DNA of 64,000 nt from Bacteroidales bacterium (GCA_025355465.1 JANXZO010000020.1:94434-158433); one strand, 5' to 3'. Positions 9,248 through 18,082 are shown, counted from the stretch's first letter. Program-made: numbers and translations. Notes: generated by a model not told the origin, from the sequence alone.

Positions 9248-9649
9248 ATGAAAACTTATTTTACTTGTGTGTCTGGGATGACCCGAAGGTTACTTTTCGG
9301 TCTTGCTATCTTGATGATGTCTCAGGCAGGGTGCAAGAAGGAGATAGATTCTGCTATCCCTGCAAGTAATCCGGAATCAGTTAATTCGATGGTGGAACTG
9401 AAAGTGGCCCCGGACTTTAACTGGAAAACCACGCGGGATGTGTCAATAAGCCTGACTGCTGCAAAGCATGGAGCAGTTATTATTAAATCCTCCGCGGGGA
9501 GTATTTATGAAAAGGCGATGCTTTTACCCGGAGAGCTGTATTTAACGATGCTGGCAATACCGTCATCGGAGCAATTTGTGATTCTGGTTTTTGGTGGAAA
9601 AAGCTACGAGGTGAAAATTGCCGGGGATAAAATATCATATACTTTTTAA
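9248..9649 (+). CDS. Small lipoprotein, stand-alone LruC N-terminal module
   Basis: A 133-residue exported lipoprotein with a hydrophobic signal and lipobox (SQAGC, followed by KKE). I chose the ATG at 9248 because it gives a proper lipoprotein signal; the frame opens further upstream without one. After the Cys, the stretch VNSMVELKVAPDFNWKTTRD and the final YTF resemble the N-terminal region of the LruC lipoprotein at 15008 (VNSTLDLKVSSGFNWETTLE and NYTF). The gene therefore encodes that module alone. It is coupled through TAATG to the next gene, which carries a LruC domain. No function is known. Confidence 0.8.
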   Translation: MKTYFTCVSGMTRRLLFGLAILMMSQAGCKKEIDSAIPASNPESVNSMVELKVAPDFNWKTTRDVSISLTAAKHGAVIIKSSAGSIYEKAMLLPGELYLTMLAIPSSEQFVILVFGGKSYEVKIAGDKISYTF

Positions 9650-11391
9650 TGCCCAGGATCATGAAATTTCAAAGTCATTGTATGCGGAATTTTGCATTGC
9701 AGGTATTCTTTGTTATGCTGGTTTCTTTGAATGGTTTCGCTCAGGATCAGGTTTGCGATGTGACGAAATCTAATGGTGGTGGCTTCACCACAACCATCCA
9801 ATCGGTCATCTGCAATAATACGAACAACACACATACAATAGTTCTGAGTGTTGAGCATAACGGTTGTGGTGGAAATTTATGCAAAGCACTCACTTGTTAT
9901 GCTATTCAGGCCGTGCCGGGAACCTACTCAAATGTAAGTGTACAGGTGATTTCAGGCACAATGACGTATTCAAACATCTCAATGGGTCCCGACCTTGGCG
10001 GATCAATCCCATTCCAGGGTTTCAAGATCGACGGTACACAGGGAATAGGAAATGGGCAGGCCGGGATGTTCACAGTAACCTATACCCTCACGGGAGGTTT
10101 GCAGGCACAACAAACATCGGCAAAGGCAAATTTGATGCTCCAGATCGCCAGTTTTAATGTAACCGATTTTATCACTGTGATGAATTGCTACAACACAGGG
10201 TGTAACGGAGGAAATCCGACAGGACCAGATGCAATCAATGATAACTGTTCGACAGTCATCAACACACAGGTAAATATCAATGTTTTGGCCAATGATATAG
10301 CAGGTTCAGGTACACTAGTTGCATCCTCAGTTGCATTTGTGGCAGGAACAGCCCCTTCTGTAACAATCGGGGTATTCACCAAAAATAATTCTGGTGTTGT
10401 AACCTTTACTCCAGCCCTAAATTATTCAGGAACTGCAACTATCAACTACCAGGTGTGCGATATTAATGCATTTTGTGACGTGGCAACCATAACCGTAACA
10501 ATTTCAGCTCCGGGAAATGATTCTGATGGTGATGGCTGCCCGGACGATGTTGACGACTATCCAAACGACCCAACCCGGTGCTTTGACAATTATTTCCCTG
10601 CCACCGGAAATGGAACCCTGGCCTTTGAGGACCTTTGGCCAGGTCAGGGTGACTATGATTTTAATGACCTTGTATGTGATTACCGGTTTAAAACGGTAAC
10701 CAACAGTTCAAACAAAATTGTGGAAATATTCGGAACATTCACTATAAAAGCTTTCGGAGCTTCACTTCACAATGGTTTTGGATTCCAGTTTCCGAATAAT
10801 ATCATACAGTCAGGCGATATGACTATCACTGGTTTTGACCTTCAGGAGGGTTATATCTCCCTTAATGCTCAAGGGTTGGAAACTGGACAGAATAAACCCA
10901 CAGTCATAGTTTTTGATGATGTTTTTAACCTGATGAAGGCACCAGGGGTGGGAATCGGTGTCAATACTACACCTGGAGCGCCCTATGTTACACCTGCTTC
11001 CGTTACTGTTCATATGATTTTTCCCACACCTAAATATACCATGAATCAGGTGAATCTTTCCAATTTTAATCCATTCCTGATCGTCGGTTTGAATCGCGGT
11101 ATTGAAGTGCACCTGCCTGATTATTTGCCAACCGGCCTTGCCAGTGCTGATTATTTTGGTAAAGCCCAGGACCGTTCGATTCCCTCCCAGGGCCGTTATT
11201 ACCGTACAGAGAATAACCTGCCATGGGCGATCAATATCTGCCAGAATTTTGCATACCCGAAAGAGACCATCGATATTGTGAATACATACAACCATTTTGT
11301 TCCATGGGCAATTTCCGGTGGGCTTTCATTTCCTGACTGGTACATGGACAAACCGGGTTATAGAAATGCGGAAAATGTTTATCAGCCATGA
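9649..11391 (+). CDS. Secreted LruC domain-containing protein
   Basis: A 580-residue exported protein. A signal peptide (best core MRNFALQVFFVMLVSLNGFAQ, starting at the Met codon at 9682) is followed by a beta-rich region, an Ig-like or tandem-repeat-type module (about 195-285, with VNINVLANDIAGSG), a calcium-binding-type acidic repeat (DSDGDGCPDDVDDYPNDP, about 292-310), and the LruC/DUF4842 domain to the end (EDLWPGQGDYDFNDLV, about 325 onward). The start is uncertain: ATG 9649 overlaps the previous stop as TAATG, and 9661 or 9682 are alternatives. The LruC domain is named from a Leptospira surface lipoprotein; its biochemical role is unclear. There is no lipobox and no type IX sorting domain. 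Confidence 0.85.
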   Translation: MPRIMKFQSHCMRNFALQVFFVMLVSLNGFAQDQVCDVTKSNGGGFTTTIQSVICNNTNNTHTIVLSVEHNGCGGNLCKALTCYAIQAVPGTYSNVSVQVISGTMTYSNISMGPDLGGSIPFQGFKIDGTQGIGNGQAGMFTVTYTLTGGLQAQQTSAKANLMLQIASFNVTDFITVMNCYNTGCNGGNPTGPDAINDNCSTVINTQVNINVLANDIAGSGTLVASSVAFVAGTAPSVTIGVFTKNNSGVVTFTPALNYSGTATINYQVCDINAFCDVATITVTISAPGNDSDGDGCPDDVDDYPNDPTRCFDNYFPATGNGTLAFEDLWPGQGDYDFNDLVCDYRFKTVTNSSNKIVEIFGTFTIKAFGASLHNGFGFQFPNNIIQSGDMTITGFDLQEGYISLNAQGLETGQNKPTVIVFDDVFNLMKAPGVGIGVNTTPGAPYVTPASVTVHMIFPTPKYTMNQVNLSNFNPFLIVGLNRGIEVHLPDYLPTGLASADYFGKAQDRSIPSQGRYYRTENNLPWAINICQNFAYPKETIDIVNTYNHFVPWAISGGLSFPDWYMDKPGYRNAENVYQP

Positions 11392-11456
11392 TACTTTGAT
11401 AAATTGAATACATTGAAAAGGAAGATGTGGTTTTTTCGTACATGGAGAATTAGATT

Positions 11457-12923
11457 ATGCAAATGAACCGAATATTCGTACTTGGATTCTTTGTTTGGGG
11501 ATTTATTGTTTTAACCGGCTGTAATAAGCTCGAAATCGATAAAACAAATCAGTCTAACCAGGGTGTGATATTCTCCATTGCACCCGGAGCAAATCTGGGT
11601 AACCTTAAATCTACGGATACCATTAATTGCATCAATTCATCAGCCGATTATGCAACGGCCGTCATCGATGACTCAACTTACCATATCGATGTGTTTTATA
11701 TCGGCGGCATGCCTTATACAAACTCACTGTTTCTTCTTGCCGGTTACCACACTCTTAAAGAGTTCACGCTGTGGAATGACAACAATACACCAAATAATGT
11801 AACTGACGATGTGATGTTGTCGGCTTCACCCCATGCAGGAAGCAACTATGCTCCTTATGTGGTTTCACCATTGAATATTCCATTTACCATTGAATCTTTC
11901 AAAAAGGTTGAGTTACCGGTAGAGGTAATATGTTACGAAATGGATCACTTTACCGATTTTGGGTTCACTTATTTCCAAATACATCAGGTAGTTGTGCGGG
12001 AAGAGACATTTTTCGGGGATCTCTGCATCAAGAGTACAGCCGATTATGTAGGTTCGCTCTATGCGGGGCAGTCAGGCGGACTAAAACTCGATATGCCAGC
12101 TATTTTTAAAATTGAAGTTTACAGGAATGGGACTTTACAGCAAACCTTCAGTAATGAAACCTGGAAAGGTGAAGGCCAGCCATTAAAAGTCACTTATGGA
12201 GACTATCTGAACCAGGTCGACCATTTTGAATTCAAACTATATGTCTTATTAAGAAAGGATGCTGCATTTTATTACACTTATCTTTATAGCTGGGCCTTTG
12301 ACGACGACCAGATTATCCCCCAGGGAAATGATGGAATTGTTGATTTTACGGTTGGCAATTGTAATCCTTCTTCAGATATTTTACTCCCTAGCTGGTTGAA
12401 TCTGCCAGCAACATGCAATTATAAATTTAGTTCCAATTACGCCCCTGGTTCAAAGGGAGGCTATGTAGATGCTACCCTCTCCGGCTTCAGTAATGTATAT
12501 GATATCACTACCGGAACGTATGCTTCATATGGCGCAGACCACACCACAAGCATCCCTTTCGGACAAACCCTGGCAATGGCCGTATACTCCTCCCTTTACC
12601 AGAACTTGTTACCTACAGGTTTGAAAAATACAAAATGGGCAAAAATCAATTGGATCATGAACCACCTTACTCTCTATCCTGGATATAAATGGTATGATGT
12701 ACAAGGGGCAATATGGTTGATGGACACCCCGGCATGGAACGGACAAGCTTTTATGGGTGTTCCGGCACTTAGTACAATGCATTGGGCCCAACAAATGTAT
12801 AATGATGCCTTGATAAACGGTGTCAATTACAATGTGCCTGCAGGTGGCACAGCGGCGCTGATATTGTTGCCATCTAACCAATCGAACATGGTCCAGATCG
12901 TCTTTGTCAAGACGGGCAGCTGA
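11457..12923 (+). CDS. Lipoprotein with thioester-like C-terminal domain, Cys lost
   Basis: A 488-residue lipoprotein with lipobox VLTGC then NKLE. It is a close paralogue of the next gene over the full length, for example sharing PGANLGNLKSTDTINC and the TFSNExWKGEGQPLKVTYGD block. Residues about 340-430 resemble the thioester-type surface domain: YSSLYQN, then WAKINWIMNHL, then VQGAIW with Gln416. The expected Cys of the W/YxSxC-AD-H motif is Gly359 (GGC, 12531-12533), where the paralogue has TGC. If the domain forms a Cys-Gln bond, this copy cannot. It starts 65 bp after the LruC gene and may be co-transcribed with it. ATG 11463 is an alternative start. Confidence 0.8.
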   Translation: MQMNRIFVLGFFVWGFIVLTGCNKLEIDKTNQSNQGVIFSIAPGANLGNLKSTDTINCINSSADYATAVIDDSTYHIDVFYIGGMPYTNSLFLLAGYHTLKEFTLWNDNNTPNNVTDDVMLSASPHAGSNYAPYVVSPLNIPFTIESFKKVELPVEVICYEMDHFTDFGFTYFQIHQVVVREETFFGDLCIKSTADYVGSLYAGQSGGLKLDMPAIFKIEVYRNGTLQQTFSNETWKGEGQPLKVTYGDYLNQVDHFEFKLYVLLRKDAAFYYTYLYSWAFDDDQIIPQGNDGIVDFTVGNCNPSSDILLPSWLNLPATCNYKFSSNYAPGSKGGYVDATLSGFSNVYDITTGTYASYGADHTTSIPFGQTLAMAVYSSLYQNLLPTGLKNTKWAKINWIMNHLTLYPGYKWYDVQGAIWLMDTPAWNGQAFMGVPALSTMHWAQQMYNDALINGVNYNVPAGGTAALILLPSNQSNMVQIVFVKTGS

Positions 12924-13121
12924 TCCTCCTTTTATTTAAACGATAGCAACCATTATTCCTTCATTTTCTTGATTTGATCTGAAAATCTGGTTCCCAGGGG
13001 AGTCAGGTTTTTGTGTCTTTGTTAAAGTTATTTATAATCAATTGATTACGTTTGTTTTGTTAGTTAATTTTTGGGGTAACGCTTACGAATTCAAAGTCGA
13101 CACTTACCCGGCCTTTTGCTA

Positions 13122-13133
13122 CACTTACTTATT
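13122..13133 (+). promoter_or_regulatory. Shared 12-mer CACTTACTTATT, copy 2
   Basis: Identical to 9133-9144. It lies 147 bp before the start at 13281 and a few bases before a T-rich stretch that could be the -33 region for the box at 13162. Confidence 0.4.
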
Positions 13134-13161
13134 CCTGCTTTTTATGGCGCTAATCGTGCTG

Positions 13162-13169
13162 TATTTTTG
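13162..13169 (+). promoter_or_regulatory. Putative -7 box for the thioester-like lipoprotein gene
   Basis: TATTTTTG matches TAnnTTTG. A T-run at 13139-13143 lies at about the right distance for a -33 element but lacks the G of TTG. Confidence 0.35.
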
Positions 13170-13280
13170 TTTAACGTTTGATTAAGGACTAGTTAGCACT
13201 GAATTGATTTCAATATATATCGACAGAATTATTCAATAGTATTAATAATTAACAGTCAACAAATCTAAATCCAAAGGAAA

Positions 13281-14771
13281 ATGAAAACAATGAAAACAAT
13301 GAAAAATTACCTGATCCTGGTTTTGACCGTCGTGGGATTTTTTGCAGTTACAAGCTGTAATAAAATCGACAGCACTGACCAGTCACTTGGCTCACAAGGT
13401 GTCAGTTTTTCCATTACTCCCGGTGCTAACCTCGGAAACCTGAAATCAACCGACACGATCAACTGTTACACGGTCACAGCAGACTATGTAAAAGCAACCA
13501 TCGATGATTCGACGTATAAAATTGACGTCTTTTACATTAATGGCTCCCCATATTCAAATACGTTGAAACTGAATCCGGGAACACACATGCTAAAAGAATT
13601 CACATTGTGGAGCGACAACAACACGCCCAACAATACTGCAGACGATATCATGCTTGCAGCAACTCCACATGCAGGCAGTGCATATGCTCCTTATGTTATC
13701 TCATCTCTCAATATTCCTTTTGTGGTTGAATCATTTAAAAAGGTTGAATTGCCAGTTGAGGTCGTATGCTATGAAGAGGATCATTTCTCTAATTTCGGAT
13801 TTACTTATTTCCAGATCAGTCAGGTAGTAATCCGCGAAGAGACTTTCTTCGGCGACATTTGTATCAAGCAGCTTAGTGATTATACCGGTTCACTCTATGC
13901 CCAACAATCTAACGGCCTTCAACTTGATATGCCCGCCATCGCAAAGATCGAAGTGTACCGGAATGGTATTTTGCAGCAGACTTTCAGTAATGAAGCCTGG
14001 AAAGGTGAAGGACAGCCTTTGAAAGTTACTTACGGGGATTATCTCAATGAAGTTGATCATTTTGAATTCAAACTCTACATCCTTGTCCGGAAAGATGCTG
14101 GCTTCTCGTACGTATATTTCCATAGCTGGACATTTGATGACGCACAGGTAATTCCCCAGGGTACAGACGGTATTGTCGACTTCGTTCTTGGCAATTGTGT
14201 TCCCGGCGCCGACCTCGTAATTCCGCCCTGGATGAACCTTCCGTCGACCTGTACTTACCAGATTACTGGTAACTATGCTCCGGGAGCAAAAGGTGGGTAC
14301 GTTGATGCCAGCCTCACAGGCTTCAATAATGTATATGATATTACAACCGGGCTTTGGGCATCTTTCTGCGCCGACCATGCAACGAACATTAACACGAGCC
14401 CTTATTCTATGACCGTATATTCATCACTTTACCAGAATAAGTTGCCGGTTTTTGCACAGAGCACTAAGTGGGCCAAGATCAACTGGATCATGAACCATCT
14501 CGACTGGTATCCCGGTTACAAATGGTACGATCTTCAGGGTGCCATCTGGTTATTCGACGTTCCTGCGTGGACCGGTGTAGCCGAAGGGGGTGTTCCTGCA
14601 ATCAGTACGATGCAGTGGGCGCAAAAAATGCACGATGATGCCAATACTTACGGAGATAATTATAAAGTTCCTTCCGGTGGATGGGCATCCGTAATATTCA
14701 TTCCTGCCGGAACCCCCGGCGGCCAGTTGGCTCCAACAGTACAAACCATGTTTGTGCGTGTTGACCCCTGA
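13281..14771 (+). CDS. Lipoprotein with thioester-like C-terminal domain, intact Cys/Gln
   Basis: A 496-residue exported lipoprotein with signal and lipobox VTSC then NKID. The N-terminal two thirds are beta-rich and unassigned. The region about 355-430 has the pattern of Cys-Gln thioester-type surface domains: WASFCADH with Cys363, then VYSSLYQN, then WAKINWIMNHL, then LQGAIW with Gln419. In known thioester domains the Cys and Gln side chains form a reactive internal bond used for covalent attachment to host or surface amines. Assignment here rests on motif resemblance only. The preceding gene is its tandem paralogue. A strong terminator follows at 14832-14866, so this is the last gene of its unit. 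Confidence 0.8.
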   Translation: MKTMKTMKNYLILVLTVVGFFAVTSCNKIDSTDQSLGSQGVSFSITPGANLGNLKSTDTINCYTVTADYVKATIDDSTYKIDVFYINGSPYSNTLKLNPGTHMLKEFTLWSDNNTPNNTADDIMLAATPHAGSAYAPYVISSLNIPFVVESFKKVELPVEVVCYEEDHFSNFGFTYFQISQVVIREETFFGDICIKQLSDYTGSLYAQQSNGLQLDMPAIAKIEVYRNGILQQTFSNEAWKGEGQPLKVTYGDYLNEVDHFEFKLYILVRKDAGFSYVYFHSWTFDDAQVIPQGTDGIVDFVLGNCVPGADLVIPPWMNLPSTCTYQITGNYAPGAKGGYVDASLTGFNNVYDITTGLWASFCADHATNINTSPYSMTVYSSLYQNKLPVFAQSTKWAKINWIMNHLDWYPGYKWYDLQGAIWLFDVPAWTGVAEGGVPAISTMQWAQKMHDDANTYGDNYKVPSGGWASVIFIPAGTPGGQLAPTVQTMFVRVDP

Positions 14772-14831
14772 TAGTTTCTTAAAATGGAGAAAGGAGCCTG
14801 TGCACAGGAGCCTTTCTTCATTGTTTTCCCG

Positions 14832-14866
14832 AGCGATGATTCAAAACCTGAATCATCGCTTTTTTT
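14832..14866 (+). terminator. Rho-independent terminator after the thioester-like gene
   Basis: A perfect 11 bp stem (14832-14842 with 14850-14860), loop AAAACCT and then a run of T. A second inverted repeat just upstream (14789-14794 with 14811-14816, plus CCTGTG/CACAGG inside it) could add to termination. Confidence 0.9.
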
Positions 14867-14918
14867 GTCTTCCTCCTACTTACGAATTTCCCGGATACAT
14901 TTTGCTGCTTTTAATCGA

Positions 14919-14930
14919 CACTTACTAATT
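14919..14930 (+). promoter_or_regulatory. Shared 12-mer CACTTACTAATT, copy 3
   Basis: It differs from copies 1 and 2 at one base and ends 5 bp before the -33 TTG of the promoter at 14936-14967. The neighbouring words CTTACGAATT (14879-14888) and CGACACTTAC (14916-14925) also recur upstream of 13281. The position just upstream of the promoter would suit an activator. Confidence 0.4.
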
Positions 14931-14935
14931 CATGA

Positions 14936-14967
14936 TTGATTACAGCTATCTGATAATCATATATTTG
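14936..14967 (+). promoter_or_regulatory. Bacteroidota-type promoter for the LruC lipoprotein gene
   Basis: TTG at 14936-14938, 21 bp spacer, TATATTTG at 14960-14967, both fitting the Bacteroidota sigma factor consensus. It lies 40 bp before the ATG at 15008. Confidence 0.55.
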
Positions 14968-15007
14968 TGATGATTCAGTTAAAGTTTGCCTGTTTTTAAC
15001 CAAAAAT

Positions 15008-17188
15008 ATGATCATGAAATCCTCGAAGATCTTTTTAAGTGCCTTTCTGCTGCTCTTTGGGTTCCTGTTTACCGGATGTAAAAAAGAGTTGCTGACAGAT
15101 GCTGCCGAACCTGGATCCAATGTTAACTCTACGCTTGACCTTAAAGTTTCTTCAGGTTTCAACTGGGAGACCACCCTTGAAGTGAACCTTGCCCTCGGTA
15201 TGAACCTTCCCGTGGTAACCTACGAGTTTAATGTTATCAATGTTTACGAAGGAGACCCTTCCAAAGGCGGGAAGCTGGTATTCACCGGTTATGCTGCAAA
15301 TGATTTCGCCATGGTTGCCAGCGTTAGAATTCCAACGGCAGTTTCCGAACTTTACCTTCAGCTTACGCCGCTCAACGCAGCCACCCAGATTGTAATTGTG
15401 CCCGTTGCGGCGAATATCAATTATACATTCACGGAACAAGGTGTCGGAAAAAGCCTGAATAATTCAGATTCCGGACCCAACTGCGGAGCCGCAACGCTTG
15501 CCTATACACTGTCCGGAACGCAAAATAAAACGATCAACGACGGACAGACCTATTATATAACAGGTTCTGCATCCGGTTCAATTGATGTAAAGCACGGAAC
15601 ACTGCAGATTTGTGGCACCTACAATGGAATACTAAATATGGGTGACAACAAAGATGAAAGTACTGTAATTATTTCATCAACGGGCACAGCAACCTTGTCT
15701 TCCATGTCGAAGGATGATCATTCAACCCTTGATAATTATGGCACCCTCTCCATCTCCGGAAACTTCTCACCGAAAGACCTGGTCCGCAATTTCGGAACCA
15801 TGTCTGTCGGCAGTTCTTACCTCATGAACAGCGGCGGGCCGCACAATCCTGAGCTTATCAATTCCGGTTTGCTTACCATCGGTAATGAATTCAATGTTCA
15901 TGAACAGCTGACCAATAACGGAACAATTGAAGTGACGGGGCATATGAATTGCAACAACAGTCATGTTTTTAATGGTTGCAAAATTATTGTACACCTCGAT
16001 TTTCACCTCAATAATGCCGAATTCACCAATCAGTCAGGATACCTGAAGGTTTACCAGGAAACATTTATTCAGGGCGGACAATCATTCATGAAGCTGATTG
16101 ACCAGTCGATGATCTCTACCTATGATCTGTCGATGAACGCCGACATTACCGGAAGTACTACAAACGCTACAAAGAATGAAGTGAAAGTGACTCATGACCT
16201 TCGGTTTGACGGACCTAATGTGGTCAAGGGACCGGTGGAAGTGGCCCAAACCAATGGCGTACTTGCCAATGGCAGCGCTTCCAATTTTACAAACGGGGCT
16301 ACCTTCGTAAGCTTTGCAAATATTCTCAACACCATCGACGCTTCACAGTGCAACCCTGAAGGCGTTAATCCTCCTCCACCGCCACCTCCTTCGCTCACCG
16401 ACAACATTACTACCGGTACCCTGGTGTATGAAGACCTGTGGCCAAGCAAAGGTGATTATGATCTTAACGACCTTGTTGTGTACTATAACTATAATCTCAG
16501 AACCAATAGCCAGAACAAGGTAGTGGACATCATTGCCAAATTCTATGTGAAGGCTGCCGGTGCAGGCCTAAAGAGCGGCTTTGGATTCCAAATAAACGCG
16601 CTTACTCCCGCTCAAATCGAATCAGTTAGCGGAGCCAGTCTCACGCAGGGTTATATCGCCCTTAACGCAAACGGAACCGAGGCAGGTCAGGGCAAAGCTG
16701 TTGTGATAGCCTGGGACAATACCGATAATGTGATCAATCGGGTGGCTCCTTCCAGTTTTTTCAATACGCTTCCTGGTACGGGTGTTGGCACTGCTGATAC
16801 GGTTACTATGATAATACATCTTACGACCCCGCTGTTGACAACGGTGGTTGGCACTGCTCCTTTTAATCCCTTCCTGATAAAGGGAATGGATCGCGGTTTA
16901 GAAATTCACTTACCTGATTATATACCGACTTCGTTGGCCGATCAAACCTATTTTGGAACTTCCGACGACAACTCAAACAGTGGAATTGGCAGATATTATA
17001 AAACATCCTCCAATCTTCCCTGGGCCCTGAACATCCCTGTAGCCTTCGATTATCCCTTCGAATACATTGATGTAACTCAAGCTTATACACATTTTGCTGC
17101 CTGGGCACAGTCCGGTGGCACCTCTTATCCGCAGTGGTATTCCAATAATGCCGGTTACCGTGATTTAAGCAAGATCTGGCAACCTTGA
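15008..17188 (+). CDS. Large LruC domain-containing lipoprotein
   Basis: A 726-residue exported lipoprotein with lipobox FTGC then KKEL. The layout is an N-terminal module similar to the 9248 lipoprotein (about 30-140), a Ser/Thr/Asn-rich region with recurring short beta strands such as LINSGLLTIGNEF and LTNNGTIEVTG (about 150-440) that suggests a beta-helix, a seven-proline linker (about 455-463), and a LruC domain (EDLWPSKGDYDLNDLV, about 475 to the end). The end, GRYYKTSSNLPWALNI onward, matches the protein at 9649. It combines in one chain what 9248 and 9649 encode separately. It is a single-gene unit with its own promoter and terminator. ATG 15014 is an alternative start. Its role is unknown; it is probably surface-exposed. 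Confidence 0.85.
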   Translation: MIMKSSKIFLSAFLLLFGFLFTGCKKELLTDAAEPGSNVNSTLDLKVSSGFNWETTLEVNLALGMNLPVVTYEFNVINVYEGDPSKGGKLVFTGYAANDFAMVASVRIPTAVSELYLQLTPLNAATQIVIVPVAANINYTFTEQGVGKSLNNSDSGPNCGAATLAYTLSGTQNKTINDGQTYYITGSASGSIDVKHGTLQICGTYNGILNMGDNKDESTVIISSTGTATLSSMSKDDHSTLDNYGTLSISGNFSPKDLVRNFGTMSVGSSYLMNSGGPHNPELINSGLLTIGNEFNVHEQLTNNGTIEVTGHMNCNNSHVFNGCKIIVHLDFHLNNAEFTNQSGYLKVYQETFIQGGQSFMKLIDQSMISTYDLSMNADITGSTTNATKNEVKVTHDLRFDGPNVVKGPVEVAQTNGVLANGSASNFTNGATFVSFANILNTIDASQCNPEGVNPPPPPPPSLTDNITTGTLVYEDLWPSKGDYDLNDLVVYYNYNLRTNSQNKVVDIIAKFYVKAAGAGLKSGFGFQINALTPAQIESVSGASLTQGYIALNANGTEAGQGKAVVIAWDNTDNVINRVAPSSFFNTLPGTGVGTADTVTMIIHLTTPLLTTVVGTAPFNPFLIKGMDRGLEIHLPDYIPTSLADQTYFGTSDDNSNSGIGRYYKTSSNLPWALNIPVAFDYPFEYIDVTQAYTHFAAWAQSGGTSYPQWYSNNAGYRDLSKIWQP

Positions 17189-17242
17189 TAATATACCGGT
17201 GGAGTGGTTACCACCGGCTTCTGTTGACATGGTTTATTTGCA

Positions 17243-17271
17243 GTGGCATCCTTCGGGGTGCCACTTTTTTT
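17243..17271 (+). terminator. Rho-independent terminator with a TTCG loop
   Basis: GTGGCA (17243-17248) pairs with TGCCAC (17259-17264). The stem continues inward to a 9 bp helix closed by a TTCG tetraloop and is followed by seven T. A second inverted repeat, CCGGTGG/CCACCGG, lies just after the LruC stop codon. It ends the LruC transcript. Confidence 0.88.
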
Positions 17272-17312
17272 ACAGCCCAGGATATTTTTTTTATTTTTAC
17301 TTTCGCGTAACA

Positions 17313-18056
17313 ATGATGAACCTAACCGTTTTTCAGGTAATAAACTATTCCCTGATAATCACCGCCCTGGTGATGCTGATTTACTATATGTGGGACCTGT
17401 TTTTTGGTCAAAATTACCAACCTGTTTCCTGGATGCATGCTGTGAAGCAGGGTCAGGTTTCCAGGGTTCTGAAAATGCTGGAAAGGCATTATCCCGATAA
17501 GGTGCGGTTTTTCAACTGGTGGTTTCAGGTGCGGCGTCTTAACGATGAACAAATTCCCGGAGTGTTTGCAGAACTTGGGGTCTACAAAGGGGAAAGTGCA
17601 CGGATATTGCACGCAATGGACCCACTGAGGATTTTTCATCTTTTCGACACATTTGATGGATTTACCGCGATCGATCTGAAAGAGGAGCGCGGAGAGGCAG
17701 CAACCTATACGCCTGACAATTTTTCTGACACTGACATATCGCGGGTGGTTCATTATATCGGCGGAAATGAAAATATCAAACTATATCCCGGGTATTTTCC
17801 TGAAACGGCTTCAATCGTATCGGATGTACGATTTGCCCTAGTAAATATAGACGCCGATCTCTACCGGCCGACCCGTGCCGGCCTTGAATTTTTTTATCCC
17901 CGGCTCTCACCGGGCGGAGTCCTTCTTGTTCATGATTATAATCCTAAGTGGGAGGGTGTTATAACGGCAGTTAACGATTTCATGAAGACAATCCCGGAAA
18001 GTCTGGTAATTCTTCCCGATATGTATGGCACCGCAATGATTATCAGGAACAAATAA
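17313..18056 (+). CDS. TylF/MycF-family methyltransferase-like protein with membrane anchor
   Basis: About 247 residues. An N-terminal membrane segment (about residues 5-27, INYSLIITALVMLIYYMW) is followed by a SAM-dependent methyltransferase-like domain of the TylF type: FAELGVYKGESARIL, FHLFDTFDGF, NIDADLYRPTRAGLEFF and PGGVLLVHDY. TylF relatives methylate sugar hydroxyls, and relatives in Bacteroidota often sit with surface polysaccharide genes. No such genes adjoin it here, so the substrate is unknown. I use the ATG at 17313 because the longer frame runs through the preceding terminator. Confidence 0.8.
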   Translation: MMNLTVFQVINYSLIITALVMLIYYMWDLFFGQNYQPVSWMHAVKQGQVSRVLKMLERHYPDKVRFFNWWFQVRRLNDEQIPGVFAELGVYKGESARILHAMDPLRIFHLFDTFDGFTAIDLKEERGEAATYTPDNFSDTDISRVVHYIGGNENIKLYPGYFPETASIVSDVRFALVNIDADLYRPTRAGLEFFYPRLSPGGVLLVHDYNPKWEGVITAVNDFMKTIPESLVILPDMYGTAMIIRNK

Positions 18057-18082
18057 TTATTTAACATTTTTTCACATTTTTC

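Larger units (their letters stand above)
12924..13280 (+). other. Intergenic region with regulatory-looking motifs
   Basis: This 357 bp gap holds no credible gene. It contains words shared with the region upstream of 15008: CTTACGAATT (13082-13091) and CGACACTTAC (13098-13107). It also holds the 12-mer at 13122-13133 and two -7-like boxes (TACGTTTG at 13047-13054 and TATTTTTG at 13162-13169). No terminator hairpin is evident after the preceding gene. The leader downstream of the second box is about 110 nt. Confidence 0.5.

Noticed and set aside
16371..16400. Short CCTCCACCGCCACC-type tract as a repeat or CRISPR-like element
   Set aside because: It encodes the seven-proline linker of the LruC lipoprotein; there are no spaced repeats.
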